From contig CM043704.1 of assembly GCA_023935145.1 (NCBI GenBank), forward strand, positions 100,162,873 through 100,226,872: a DNA stretch of 64,000 nt. Reading direction: 5' to 3'. Positions within the stretch are counted from its first letter, which is position 1. Every line of letters starts with the position of its first letter. The notes below the pieces were generated by a model that was not told the DNA's origin, ran no database searches, and worked only from the letters and a program-made list of their open reading frames with translations. This stretch comes from Bretschneidera sinensis. Taxonomy: Eukaryota > Streptophyta > Magnoliopsida > Brassicales > Akaniaceae. The position numbers and the translations under genes are program-made. Positions 11,783-23,790 of this stretch are shown in pieces.

Positions 11783-12073
11783 TAAATTACATACACCTCT
11801 CTTGAGGTAACGTATAATTGTTAGAATCTCTCTTGTATTTTCTAAACCTTCACTTACATCCCATGATAGGAAAGTTTAATCACGTGGAATCAAATTTAAT
11901 GTTTTTACCATTAAGTGTAAGCATTTATACTCCATAGTAGAAAAGTTTAATCACATGGAATCACATGAAATTAAATTTAATATTTCTTATCAAGGGGTGT
12001 AAGTGAAAGTTTAAAATATGCAGGGAATGTGCTTACAATTATATGTTACCTCAAGGGAGGTCTGCGTAATTTA
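11783..12073. mobile_element. MITE-like foldback, unit 1
   Basis: A 291-bp segment whose ends are inverted copies of each other over about 130 bp: TAAATTACATACACCTCTC at the left, and the reverse complement of GAGGTCTGCGTAATTTA at the right, both continuing TTGAGGTAAC. No ORF. Size and long terminal inverted repeats fit a MITE. Target duplication was not resolved. Confidence 0.75.
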
Positions 12074-12230
12074 TTCAATTATATATGCTTAAAATAAGTA
12101 ACAAAATAATAATAAAATAATAAATAAAACCTTAATGAGTTTGATTTGGGTGTGAGAAGAAAAAGAAAACTGAGTTTGATTTCTGATTTTTAAAACTAAA
12201 ATTTATGGTTTTGAGAAATCTTGTTGGGCA

Positions 12231-12453
12231 CAAAAGTGGAGTCCGAAGAGGTTTCAGCTCAGACTGAACCAAAATTCAACCTTTTTACTCGAGCTGGGGA
12301 TGCTTGGATGGGAAATCTTTCAAGTACTAGCCTCCACCAGTTTCTTCATCTGGGTCCAAAGAAAACCAACCTGATGTTGCCAATGGGAATAGCCAGCCTT
12401 ATGTGGGGTCTAGTTCACAAAACACTACACGCCAAAGTTTCAGCCTTTTATAG
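12231..12453 (+). pseudogene. Exon-like pseudogene fragment, unit 1
   Basis: One frame reads SEEVSAQTEPKFNLFTRAG and then WMGNLSSTS. After a one-base shift near CTAGCCTCCACC it continues as a Ser/Gln/Asn-rich tail (SKENQPDVANGNSQP) that ends SFSLL and TAG at 12451-12453. The two halves look like one protein with a single-base deletion. All units that retain this region share the shift, so it predates the amplification. Parent gene not recognised. This copy has an extra G near 12238 compared with the other units. Confidence 0.45.
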
Positions 12454-13081
12454 GAAAAAAGTACTCATTGGAGGGTTGATTAAAATTATATACTAGCAAT
12501 TAATGCATTTAAGTTTTCCTTTCTGCTTTGCTTGTCCTCTGTGGATGAAAGGAAACTACAGGTTTGAGAGATTTTTTTTTTGTACCTAGGTTGCTTACAA
12601 AAAAAAAAAAAATCTTCCCCAATCAAGATTGAACCCAGACTGCAAAAATTGTACATCCACTTGAGAATAAAATAATGAAAAGTCTGGATAAATTTGTTTA
12701 AAGAAATAAATAAATATGTGTGAATGATCAAAAATGGGGAAGAAAGTAAAGAAATAATGTGTTTTATGAAGTTTAAATATTACTTTATAAATTACAATAA
12801 GGGAAATATAGGGTTAAACCAAAATTATGATGACATGTCTTGTATGTTGATCATTTTTTAACAGTTGACTGACAGATTTTTTGAAGACAAGGAGTTAAGT
12901 GTCTCACGACGCCCATACTATGAATAAGATAAAGGATATAATTGTCATTTTGATAATTACGAGGGAGTAAGTGTGCACTAGGTCAAAACTCAAGAGTAAA
13001 AATGTATTTATTCCATAATTAAATTATGAGTGTTTAAGAAAATGCCACGTAAAATTAAAATTGTCACATAAAGCTACTTTG

Positions 13082-13085
<4 letters not shown>

Positions 13086-13152
<67 letters not shown>
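13086..13152. repeat. (TA)n-(GA)n compound microsatellite, unit 1
   Basis: About 24 TA repeats followed by about 9 GA repeats. The same locus in the other units varies strongly in length (for example 33041-33064, 40001-40053 and 46982-47036). Confidence 0.97.
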
Positions 13153-13153
<1 letters not shown>

Positions 13154-14087
13154 ATAGATTTATGATCTTCCAACATTTCTTATCTTGTTAGGTGATTTCA
13201 AAAGATTTATGTACTCACCCTTATACGCCGAATGAGTTCGATTCTTATAATGAGAAAAACTAGTAAACACTTAGGAGCTCCATCAAAATAAATGGATTGC
13301 AAAAATGTATCAAAAGCATGAAATTTGGACGGAGATTTTTCTGTGAGGCTATTCTTTTGGGATTTGCGAGGCACGCAACGGAATGAGAGCATTAACAGAT
13401 ACTTGAAGCGCTTTGTAGAGAGAAAGTTCGATTTGGTTGAGTTCTTGCAACATTACGATAGAGCTGTCCAACAAACCCTCACACAATAAGGCTGAACAAG
13501 AACACATTTCAACATACAAAACACTATAGAAAAATCTATTTAGTTTTAACTTTGACAATAAAAAAAAAAAAAGTGATTTACTAGTAATTGAGCATTAATA
13601 CTAAACTTTCTCATATATTAAATGAAAGATCAGATGATCTAAGATTATAAACTTTGTCACATGTCATTGGGCTACTAGCTCATATATTTTTTATCATTAA
13701 AATTGTAAACTAGTCAAACCAATCAACCAACTCCATACTCAAGATTAGCATGAAATTTTTAAGGAAAAAGTACAAATACCCCATTTTGGTTTGAATATTT
13801 TAAAATCAACTCATGGGTTTGAAACGTTACACTTGAATATCGTGTGGTTATTATTTCATACACTTAGGTCTAAAATCATTAAAAATATATTTTTTTTTCA
13901 AATTTTACTCTTAGTAAAAAAAAATATTACTACTAAATTAATGTCTTGGTATATTTAAGCTTCCAAGATCACCACAACATGATCCATACATAAAGATATA
14001 TTGCCTAATTAACCTGAAATTTTAAGTAAAAAATTGAAAATAAAATTTCATGAATATAAATATAACTATGTTAATATATTGATTTAA

Positions 14088-14275
14088 GTCGAGCCAAGCT
14101 GAGCCGGGCTAAATTAAGTGTTTGACTAGAAAAGTAATGAGATTAAATTGATCAAACTTTTTCGAGTCGAGACACACTCTGTTCAAGACTAGCTCAAAAG
14201 TTTTACGAGCCAAAGATTTTTCTTGGGATTTGCTCATGAAACTTATTGAGTCGAGCTCGAGTTGATTGGCAATCA
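14088..14275. repeat. GAGTCGAG / GAGCTCGAG-rich repeat remnant, unit 1
   Basis: Contains GTCGAGCCAAGCTGAGCCG, TTTTCGAGTCGAGACAC and GAGTCGAGCTCGAGTTG, related to the block at 8561-8929. Present in each unit; in unit 5 the Sirevirus inserted inside it. A coding function is not supported. Confidence 0.55.
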
Positions 14276-14722
14276 TAGTTACCATTAATTATATAAAAAA
14301 TTAGTTGATTTATGAACTTTTTAAAAAAGAATAATGTAGGGTAGTGTTTTCAGAGGCGAAGGTACTGGACGAATCATTTTGTCATCGTGAGACAAGATGT
14401 AAACCTCGAGGCTTTGGGGAATATGTCTTTTGAAAATTTATTTATTTTTTTAAAAAATAATATAAAATAATAAATATTATCAAAATAAAAATTAAATTTC
14501 ACAAAAAAAATCTAATAATATAATTTGTATGTAAATGTAACCATCAAAAGAAGCTATTGTACTTTGGTTTTAGTAGTTGAGAAAGCAAATACTAGTAGAT
14601 ATTGTAGTATAGAGTACCAAATCGAGCATATTGTATTATAATTTAATGATAAGAAGTTGAAAATGACTTGCCTATTAGTAGAGGGATTTTGTTTTCTTAT
14701 AGAAATGAAAACTAAGTGTCTC

Positions 14723-14927
14723 GAGGAATTCTTAGCTGCATCGGGTGCAAATAAAGAATTTTTCAACGGCTGAAAAACTTGAATGGTAATTTTTGAAAAC
14801 TTCACTAGTAACATCCGAACATACTCAATTAACATTATTAACGAAATTTTTAAAAATTACCATTCAAGTTTCCAAACGGTGCAAAATTCTTAATTTGCAC
14901 TCGACACAAACAAGAATTTTTCATCTC
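14723..14927. repeat. 205-bp foldback (hairpin-forming), unit 1
   Basis: The left arm, with GTGCAAATAAAGAATTTTTC and ACTTGAATGGTAATTTTT, is matched in inverted order by a right arm with AAAAATTACCATTCAAGT and AATTCTTAATTTGCAC. Arms are about 80 bp with an AT-rich loop of about 45 bp. No ORF. It could be a small MITE or a source of hairpin RNA. Confidence 0.7.
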
Positions 14928-14999
14928 ATAGACATCTTCACGTGGCCGGTGGGCTAAGATAAAAAAATTAGCCATTTTCTTTTTCATATACAGAGTTAA

Positions 15000-15568
15000 G
15001 ACTTCAAACCCCAAATATATATCTTTTTTCCCATAGAGACTTCTCGAAGGTAGAGCAAGAGAATTTTCTTGCCCTTCTTCCCTTAGTTTTTCATCAAATT
15101 CAAAGAAAATATCTGATTCCTTCGAGCATCTGACTCTTCAAAGATCCTTTTCAAATTAAGTGAGATACCTAAAAATTTGTGAGAAAGGGAGAATTTTCTT
15201 GGTCGTTTTCTTGCCCATCAAACAACCTCTCTTTCTTTACCTTTTTCTTGAGAAATTTTCATAAGAATATATCATTTATTTTAATTTTTATAATATTCCT
15301 TTCGATTTCGTCTTTTTCTTCATCTTCTTCTTCTTCACGTCTCTTTTTATCATGTTTTCTCTGCAAAACGCAAAAATTCTTATCTTTTTTTCCTTTAACA
15401 TGATTTCTCTGCAACCTCTAAGCTTCTTAGGTTCTATTTTGAAAAACAAGAGCAGCAGCCTTTTGACCAGATTTAAAAACGAATCTCTCTTTCTTTTGAT
15501 AATATAATTTCTCAAAACAATTTGGATGAAGCAATTTTAAAGGTGCAAGAAAAGTCCAAAGGAGCGCA
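15000..15568. other. TC/AG-biased non-coding stretch, unit 1
   Basis: CTT/TTC-rich on the plus strand. ORFs on both strands here (for example 15179-15403) are Ser/Phe- or Lys-rich and follow from base composition rather than coding constraint. The stretch is repeated in every unit. Confidence 0.5.
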
Positions 15569-15867
15569 CACCTTATCTCTTTGGGTGCAAAATACGTACG
15601 CGTACGTCCCATTCCGAAAATGCACGCTTTCTTAGTCTTTAGCGTAATTTTTTATGCCTTGAGACATTTTGTGAACGTCTCATCTCAATCTATTATTTAA
15701 TAGCAATTCTTATACTAGCGTAGATCCACAGTTGAACTACACAGTACTCAATTGTAATGTTTTAAACCACATATGTTTAGTTTAAAACACCTAAACCACA
15801 GGAAGGCATTTGTACTTTCCTCAATTTTTAAAAAATTTACCCGAGCTCGGCTAACGAGCGAGCAAGC
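15569..15867. other. Unit-1-specific 299-bp segment
   Basis: Present only in unit 1; units 2-5 run directly from GGAGCGCA to TCTAAACACGAGCTC. It includes the 14-bp perfect palindrome ACGTACGCGTACGT at 15594-15607. Units 2-5 most likely descend from one deleted ancestor. Confidence 0.8.
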
Positions 15868-16247
15868 CTAAACATGAGCTCAAGTTAATTGATTGTTAAG
15901 TTATACACTATTCAACAATTAATTTAGATTAAAATATGATATATTACTTAACATCAAGCCAATAAAAAGTTAATGAAGTATTAAAAATTAATTATAGAAA
16001 TAAAGCTATATTGTTTAGAAATGAATTATTATTAATCATATTGAAAATCTCTTATCAATGTATTGTTTCTACTACTTGGTAACAAAAATTATCACTGCTA
16101 AATCAACGTCTTGATATCTTCAAGCATCTTAGATGGACACCAAGTGTTATGCCTAAACTTGAAAATCTAAGTAAAAGTTTGAAAATAAAATTACATGAAT
16201 ATAAACACAAATATGTTAAAGTGTAAAATAACCATTAAATTGATGAT

Positions 16248-16252
16248 GTACA
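16248..16252. repeat. Target-site duplication GTACA, left copy
   Basis: GTACA here and at 22833-22837 flank the Copia element. The empty site in the other units reads AAGTACAATGATAG with a single GTACA. Confidence 0.96.
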
Positions 16253-16329
16253 TGTTATAAATCTTGATACTAATACACAAATCATCAATGATACAGCCAA
16301 GATCTTTGCATTATTAAACTTGTCAAGAA

Positions 16330-16381
<52 letters not shown>

Positions 16382-16766
16382 GAAGATGAGTTAGAAACAC
16401 AAACCATAATCCATTGCAATTAAGCCTCCTTGGGTTGATCTTCTAAGACTACAGGGAGAACCACCTTTGGTATGGGAACCAATCAACTGAATGTTAGAGG
16501 GGAGGGAGAAGAACTGTCTGTTTGGATAAAATTTTAACACACACTAAACACCCTCCCCTGATGTCTATTTATTTCCCTGTGCCTTAGGGACCATAACCCT
16601 AACAGTTACCTCACACATATGCATTGGGTCTTTGGCCCATTGGCCCATACTAAAGATCCTTGATACTTTGGAGACCCATAAAATTATATCACTTAATTGG
16701 GTCCTTTATTAGATAACTGGTCTACATGTACAATGTCATAACTTATATGAACCCAAAATTCCAACA
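16253..16766 (-). mobile_element. 3' LTR of the unit-1 Copia element
   Basis: 514 bp with TGTTATAA...TTCCAACA ends. Includes a TA microsatellite (16333-16379) expanded compared with the other LTR, and lacks a ~40-bp block (ACCACATCGGGCTTC) found in the other LTR. The minus-strand polypurine tract (CCCAAGTGGGAGAT) lies at 16767-16780. Confidence 0.93.
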
Positions 16767-16780
16767 ATCTCCCACTTGGG

Positions 16781-17653
16781 TTACATATGTTATCCTTTAT
16801 ATTGTACATGAAGATAACCTTAATTGAGCTCATTTGTTCTATCTAAATCAAAACATCCAACAACAATCTGGTCCATTAACCATATCAATGTAGGATCAAA
16901 GCAGCCTTTATCACATTTATCGTAATAAGACCCATCAATAGTCACAATACTAACACAATTAACAACATAGATCTAGTATGGATGTGTAGCATGGAGATTA
17001 CATGAAACATGATCTTAAACATGTCAATTTTCAACTGGTCCTCCATATGACTCAAAAGAAATATATGAAATACTTTCAAACATTAAATGCAAAACTGCAA
17101 TGAAAGTCATCATAGAGTAATCAAAAATACATAATTCAAAGTCTGTACGGAACAACATAACCATGTCAATTAAGCAAAAGTAAAAGACCAAATACAAACT
17201 CTCACTATATGAGCATATGGTCCAAAAGAATAACACCCATATGAGCAACATGCTCATGAAACATTTTAGGTGGCAAACCCTTAGTAAGCGGATCCGCAAT
17301 CATAGAATTTGTACTGATATGCTTAATTGACACTTGAGAATTCTGAACTCTTTCTTTGACAACCAGAAACTTGATGTCAATATGCTTTGACCTCGGTTGT
17401 TCTTGGAATACAACTCAACAGCCTTATTATCACAATAAATCGTTAATGGTCTATCAATACCATCAACCATCCGCAGCCCGGTGATAAAATTTCGTAGCCA
17501 TATTCCCTGATTTGATGCCTCATGGTAAGCTATGAATTATGCCTCTATGGTGGAAGTAGCTATGAGTGACTGTTTCACACTCTTCTAGTCTGAATACCCA
17601 ATGATCTCCAAAAGATCATATCTCCGATATGTGAGCATATAATCCTTCATTCT
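16781..17653 (-). pseudogene. Copia RNase H and 3' end remnant
   Basis: Heavily decayed. On the minus strand STIEA is recognisable near 17545, corresponding to the STxEAE motif of Copia RNase H, with AYHEASNQ after it. The rest down to the polypurine tract shows no frame. Confidence 0.6.
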
Positions 17654-18598
17654 CTATAGATATCTCATAACCTGTTTAGCTGCTTTCCATCGATCCATAC
17701 CCGGGTTACTCAAATATCTACCTAGCATTCTAACAATGTAAGCAATGTCTGGTCGCGTACACACTTGTGCATATATGAGACTTCCAACAGCTGAATCATA
17801 TGGATATTTCTCCATTTCCTTCTTCTCAAGTTCATTTTTCGGACATTGGAGCAAACTAAACTTATCACCCTTTGCCACGGGTGTGTTTCCTGGTGCACAA
17901 CCACTCATGCTAAATCTATTTAGCACTTTATCAATATAGGCCTTCTGTGACAGTCCAAGTATACCTCTAGAATGATCTCTATGGATCTGTATACCCAAAA
18001 CAAAGGACGCATCACCAAGATCTTTCATTTCAAATTTACTTGATAGAAATCTCTTGGTTTCATGCAATAGGCCTATATCACTGCTTACCAGGAAAATGTC
18101 GTCTACATATAGCACCAGGATAATAAATTTGCTCCCATTGAACATGAGATATATGCACTGATCAATGGTGTTTTACTTATCTCCAAAGGATGTAATCACC
18201 TGATCAAATTTTCGATACCATTATCGGGATGCCTATTTTAAGCCTAAATGGACTTCTTAAGCTTGCATACAAGACTTTGAATCTTTGGACTCAAAGTTCT
18301 TCAGTTGCACCATGTATATTGTTTCTTCAATGTTTCCATTGAGAAACGTTGTTTTAACGTCCATTTGATGTAGCTCCAAATCATAGTGAGCTACAAGTGC
18401 CATAATGATTCTAAAAGAATCTTTCGTCGAAACCGGCGAAAAAGTTTCTTTACAATCAATGCCTTCCTTTTGAGTGAAACCTTTGGCGACTAGGCGGGCC
18501 TTATACCTTTCAATGTTTCCTTTTAAATCTCGTTTGGTTTTAAATATCCATTTGCAACCAATCGGTTTCGCACCTTTGGGCAACTCTATTAAGTCCAA
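17654..18598 (-). pseudogene. Copia reverse transcriptase remnant
   Basis: Two blocks. 18257-18598 carries [30 protein letters not shown] and LHQMDVKTTFLNG, the front half of a Copia RT. 17654-18145 carries the catalytic YVDDIFLVSS motif, LGIQIHRD, and the GSLIYAQVCTRPDIAY connection motif. About 110 bp between them is frameshifted. The YVDD box is intact but the protein cannot be made in one piece. Confidence 0.92.
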
Positions 18599-18726
18599 AC
18601 ACCGTTGTCATGCATTGATTTCATCTCATCCTTCATGGCTTCAATCCACTTTTCAGAATTAGGACATTGTTTGACTTGACTAAAAGAAGTCGGATCAACT
18701 TTCAGACCCATATCAAACTCATGTTC

Positions 18727-20015
18727 CTAGAGATACACGACATAATCAGTCGAAATTTCTCTAGTGGATCTCCTTAATAGCACTTCCACTTGAGGTTGTT
18801 GAGGTGCCTCTTGATGAACCTCAAGTGGTTCCTGATTTTGAGCGAGCGGCAATTCAGGTTCATCATCAATGCGTTGGATCTCCGGATTTGCATTTTGAAT
18901 AACATTACGTATGGATACCTGAACGTTTTCAGTTGCAACAACAGGAATGTAAACACATTTCTTTTCAAAATTTACTTGCCTGAGTTGGTCTCTCCCACTT
19001 AACTCAACATTCTCAATAAACTTGGCATTGCCCATTTCAAAAAAATGATCTATTAGAGGAATCATAAAATTTGAAACCCATTGATCTTTCAGAGTATCCA
19101 ACAAAATAATAGCTAATGGTCCTTGAGTCTAGCTTCTTCTCATTTGGCTTATAAGGTTGAGCCTCAGCTGGAAATCCCCAAACATGCAAATGCCTAATAC
19201 TAGGCTTTTTTCCTGTCCATAACTCGTATGAGGTTTTAGCTACTCCTTTACTTGAAACTCTATTCAGGATGTAAACTGCAGTCTTGATGGCTTCACCCCA
19301 AAGCGATTCTGGCAAAGAAGAATGACTAATCATACTTCTTACCATATCCTTTAAGGTTCGGTTTCGTCTCTCAGCTACACCATTTTGACTATGAGTCCAT
19401 GGCATGGTGTATTGGGGAATGATCCCACATTCCATCAAAAATTTGGTGAAGGGTTCGGGACGCTGTTCACTTGATCCATCATATCTATCGTAGTATTTAC
19501 CTCCACGGTCAGATTTGATAGGCTTAATTTTCTTGCCTAATTGATTTTCAACTTCGGCTTTGAAATTCTTGAACATGTATATAGATTGAGACTTCTCATG
19601 AATTAAATAAAGAGAGCCATACTTGGAGTAGTCATCTATGAAAGTGATAAAATATTGTTGTCCATTCCAAGAAGTCGTAGGGAATGGACCACAAATATTT
19701 GTATGTATCAATTCTAAGACACTATTACTCCTATTAGCACCTTTATTTTTTAACATTTGTTTATTTTCCCTTAATGCACTCAATGCAGGCTTCAAAATTT
19801 GACAAATCTAAGAGATCAGGAATTCCTTCTGACACAAGTCTTTGAATCATTTGTTTAGAAATATGTATTAAACGTTTGTGCCATAACATTGATGAATTCT
19901 CGTTTGTTAATCTGTGCTTAATACCAACATTACTTGTATGCAAGGATTCATTTTCTTTGGAGGCAATCATATCTAGTTTATATAAATTATCAATTAAAGA
20001 ACCGGTACCAAACAA
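18727..20015 (-). pseudogene. Copia integrase remnant
   Basis: The pre-integrase zinc region (19761-20015) has LWHKRLIHIS and CIECIKGK, and overlaps the main integrase block (19037-19795). The core shows [25 protein letters not shown] and [15 protein letters not shown], so the second Asp and the Glu of the DDE triad are present but the first Asp position is Asn. A C-terminal part (18727-19104) includes LRRSTREIS, the usual border before RT. Several frameshifts separate the blocks. Confidence 0.92.
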
Positions 20016-20070
20016 ATTTCAATTCTAAAAAAGACTAGACTTTCTATTTCCAAATGAACAAAAAAAAACC

Positions 20071-20470
20071 TTATTTGTCCAACCATGAAATAGAAACCAA
20101 ATTCCGTCTAAAAGACGGTACATAAAAAGTCTCATCCAAATCCAGATTACAACCAGATTCCAATTGTAATCTAAATAAACAAACAACCTCCACATGAGCT
20201 CTTTCGCCATTTCCTACATAGATGAATCTTTCAGCATCAGTTGGCGTTCGGCTCTTTATGCACCCCTGCATAGAAACACTTATGTGAGTAGCTGCACCTG
20301 TATCTATCCACCAAGTATTCTTAGGTAGTAAGGCCAAATTAACTTCTGAACAAATAAAGTTTAGAAGTTTACCCTTCTTCTCATGCCAGGTCATATACTT
20401 GGCATATTTTGTGCAGTCTTTCTTCACATGACCAGCTTTGTGGCAAAAGAAACAAGTTATACCTTTATCT
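20071..20470 (-). pseudogene. Copia zinc knuckle and aspartic protease remnant
   Basis: A CCHC knuckle CFFCHKAGHVKKDC is readable at about 20416-20457, followed by a protease frame with WWIDTGAATHIS (catalytic Asp in DTG) and FYVPSFRRNLVS. Links to gag upstream and integrase downstream are broken by stops and shifts. Confidence 0.9.
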
Positions 20471-20742
20471 TGTTTTTGTTGTCCCTTGTGGTGTGAATTT
20501 CCAGACCCTGCAGTTTCCTTTCCTTTAATGTTCCTCTTTCTTTTTTTGCTAGAACTGGGGTCCTGATAAGTTGATACTAAATAAGCACTTTCAACCTTTC
20601 CATGATTATGTCTCTCTTCCTCTTGGACACATTAAGCAATCAGCTCATTCAAAGTCCATTTCTTCTTTTGATTATTGTAACTGATTTTGAAATGACTGAA
20701 TTGTGTAGGAAGAGAGATCAAGACTAAGTGCACCAGAATGTC

Positions 20743-21210
20743 TTATGGCAATTCCAGCTTGAATGCCTTTAGTCTTGTCACAAGGTTTGACATCTCCATG
20801 ATGTACTCTCTTATATTCCCCTTCCCCTTGTACCGCATTGAGACAAGCTTAGTCAAGATAGTGTTTGTCTCAACCTTTTCGTTTGCGGTGAATCGGTCTG
20901 CTATTTGCGAGAGAAATTTCTTAGCATCATTTTCATCAGGAATAGAACCCCTGATGGTATCTAGAATTGAGTGCTTCATAATCATTAGGCTCATGCAGTT
21001 TGTTCTCTCCCACTTTTCATATACAACCTTTTGCTCAGTGGTACTATTGCTAGTCAAAGGTGCGGGGTGATCGACCCTCAATGCATAGTCTAATTCCATG
21101 CACCCCAGCACGATCATAACATGATCTTGCCACTTCTTGAAATTTGTACCGTTAAGCACGGGAATGCTGTTGATGTTAGCAGAAATCGATGTTGCTATAA
21201 ACAAGAACAA
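20743..21210 (-). pseudogene. Copia gag N-terminal remnant
   Basis: 155 codons beginning near an ISANINSIPVLNGTNF segment, then KKWQDHVMIVLGCMELDYAL, the standard start of Copia-type gag (UBN2-like domain). A TTTATAG|CA sequence just before TSISAN could be a splice acceptor. The frame ends prematurely at 20743 before the zinc knuckle. Confidence 0.9.
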
Positions 21211-22294
21211 AAGCTCACAATTAGTAACAACTCATGTATATATGAATCAAAACAAAATTGTATACATATACACCTGCATGTGGGCCCATAACAAGATACC
21301 TAGCACAACATTAATACTTAGTCTTTGGACAGAAATATCAACTTGTAAGTGGTATCTCAAATATAGTTCATGAATATTGACAACCCAACCTGCCAAATAA
21401 TGTGCCTTTCTTTGGACCGACACATTATTCGCATGGCAACCTTTATTTGTCACATATTCACAACTATTTTAATCTATTAACAATGCAAAAATAACCTTCA
21501 TTTGGGCCGATTATTTTCACATATTAATAGCATGTTTACATGTCTTAAAATAAATAAATTTACATATTAGAGGTTGCTTTGGCAACATAATATTTCAATT
21601 CATTCATCAAAAACATTAAACATAAAATTCAGAACAGAATTGTTTATTTTTTATTTTTTACCTTGACCGGCGCCATCAATCTGGCCAAGGGACAGATCAC
21701 TGGTGCTGCAGTGCCAGTTCTCTGGATTTTGGGACTGACTGTAGTGTTCCTCTACAATGAATACCAAAATAATATGCTTGTAATTGGCAAGCTGTCATGA
21801 TAATAAAGAAAAAAGATTTCCACAACTTCCACTTTACTATATATTCTCAGCATATCCAGAATATCATGGCAAGTTGTCATGACAATAAAAAATGAATTCC
21901 ACGATTGCAATCTTTATAGAAAAATTGCATACAATATAAAATAATTTCCACCGGTTATAGAAAAATTAAAAACGGCTATCTTTATCATATAAACCAGCGC
22001 CAAAGGGCTTAAAGCATAATTTACAGAATTAGCCAAAAAAGAAAGATCAAAGCTAGCGCCGCAGTACTGGTTTGATGAACTGCAATTTGCAGTTACAAAA
22101 ACAGTCACTAAAAATCACCAAAATTTAATATTGTCATACCCAAAAGAAAAATCATATTTGGAGATGCAATTCACAGAGTAATTGTTATTTTCAAAACAAA
22201 TTTCGGCCATAAACATGCATAATGAGAGAAAATTCAACAACCTCAATTTTCATATGAATCTCAACAATTTAACATGAAAGGCTCTGATACCAAT
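21211..22294 (-). other. Copia 5' leader and primer binding site
   Basis: About 1.08 kb of AT-rich leader with no ORF. The primer binding site TGGTATCAGAGC (minus strand) is at 22281-22292, two bases from the LTR, complementary to the initiator Met-tRNA 3' end as in most Copia elements. Confidence 0.88.
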
Positions 22295-22832
22295 TGTTAT
22301 AATTCTTGATACTAATACACAAATCATCAATGATACGGCCAAGATCTTTTCTTATTAAACTTGTCAAGAATTCATATATATATCTTGGCTGTATATATAT
22401 ATTGAGAAGATGAGTTAGAAACACAAACCGGAATCCATTGCAAGCAAGCCTCATTAGGTTGATCTTGTAAAACTACAGGGAGAACTACCTTTGGTATGGG
22501 AACCAATCAACTGAATGTTAGAAGGGAGGGAGAAGAACCGTCTATTTTAATAAAATTTTAACACACACAGTGAACACCCTCCCCAGATGTTTATTTATTT
22601 CTCTGTGCCTTAGGGACCATAACCCTAACAGGTACCTCACACATGTGCATTGGGTTTTTGGCCCATTAACAAAGACCCATACCACATCGGGCTTCTACAT
22701 ATAAGGTGGCCCATATTAAAGAACTTTGATACTTTGGAGACCCATAAAATTATCTCACTTAATTGAGTCCTTTATTAGATAACAGATCTACATGTACAAT
22801 GTTATAACATATCTGAACCCAAAATTCCAACA
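22295..22832 (-). mobile_element. 5' LTR of the unit-1 Copia element
   Basis: 538 bp with TGTTATAA...TTCCAACA ends. GTACA follows at 22833-22837. Confidence 0.93.
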
Positions 22833-22837
22833 GTACA

Positions 22838-23790
22838 ATGATAGTATGACAATCAATTGAAAATTTGAGAATCTTTGACGTCAAATTTGTCAAAAATAAA
22901 AATTTATAGGGATGTAAAACATTACGTTGATAATGAAACAACTATACGTACACACATATAATTTTTAGTTTTTTTTTTTGAAAAGCAAGAGAGTAAGTTT
23001 TTTTCTAATCCTCAAGAAATGCAGAAAACTGCAATCTGCAGGCTCTTCACATAACAGCCTCGTCCACCAAATTACATGACAAACAAAACACAAAATAGCC
23101 CTGACACTAGGCAACACATGGACAAGGAAAATTCTTCAAACTATTTCGTATATTCAATCCTGCAGGACTCAAAACTTAATGACTTCTTTAGAGATGAGAG
23201 CCATTGCATTACCAAAATAAGAATCCAAAAAAATAAATAACTTGCTTTTAGCCATTACTAAAAACTTCCATAACTCAACACAAGAACTTCGTAGGCCAAT
23301 CAATAGACCACTGCTCTCTTCATCTCCATCTTGACAAGAAATAAACAAAATAATAACAAAGGAAAGTAATTTCTCCTTCGGAGTTTAGGAACTCATAACA
23401 ACATGCATGACCGACTTTATTCAAGAGCTACATGCATGTCCTGTGTGTTGTTGAAACATATTGTACGTAATTTGCAAATTAATAACCAGTAATTGTTGCA
23501 GTATTAACGACTTAATTAATTCTTAAACACAGACAGTTGTAGCGCTAATATTACTGAGTTCTTGAGAAAGGGTTTCAGTCATGCGTACGCTTTCTGCAAC
23601 CATTAACGCATGAAAGATGTAAATGGATATAAAATTAAAAAAGCTACTAATTTATTTAGTTATTAGTTGTAGTAAATAAACAAGAACTTAGAAAGAAAAT
23701 TAAAATAAGTAGAACTAGCTATGTAATACTACTAGTACTTGGTAAAGACTAGAATTGGACTGCTAATGACTATAAATTAAGTACAACGTA
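22838..23790. other. Unit 1 non-coding DNA downstream of the membrane-protein gene
   Basis: A minus-strand 79-codon frame that is open in units 2-4 is interrupted here by a stop (GTTTAGG near 23385). The AATAAA on the minus strand at about 23651-23656 is a candidate poly(A) signal for the gene at 23791-24165, about 135 bp past its stop. Confidence 0.5.

Larger units (their letters stand above)
16253..22832 (-). mobile_element. Decayed Ty1/copia element in unit 1, minus strand, 6.58 kb
   Basis: The element has LTRs at 16253-16766 and 22295-22832, a Met-tRNA-type primer binding site, gag and pol remnants in minus-strand order (gag, protease, integrase, RT, RNase H) and a 5-bp target duplication. 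Coding frames are broken in many places. The LTRs differ by more than ten substitutions plus indels, so it is older than the Sirevirus-like element at 48049. It is absent from the corresponding point of the other units, so it inserted after unit 1 separated from them. Confidence 0.95.

Noticed and set aside
15179..15403. Ser/Phe-rich 74-codon ORF, repeated in every unit (28142, 35132, 42122, 59462)
   Set aside because: Low-complexity CTT/TTC translation; the Lys-rich frame on the other strand is equally long. No coding signal beyond composition.
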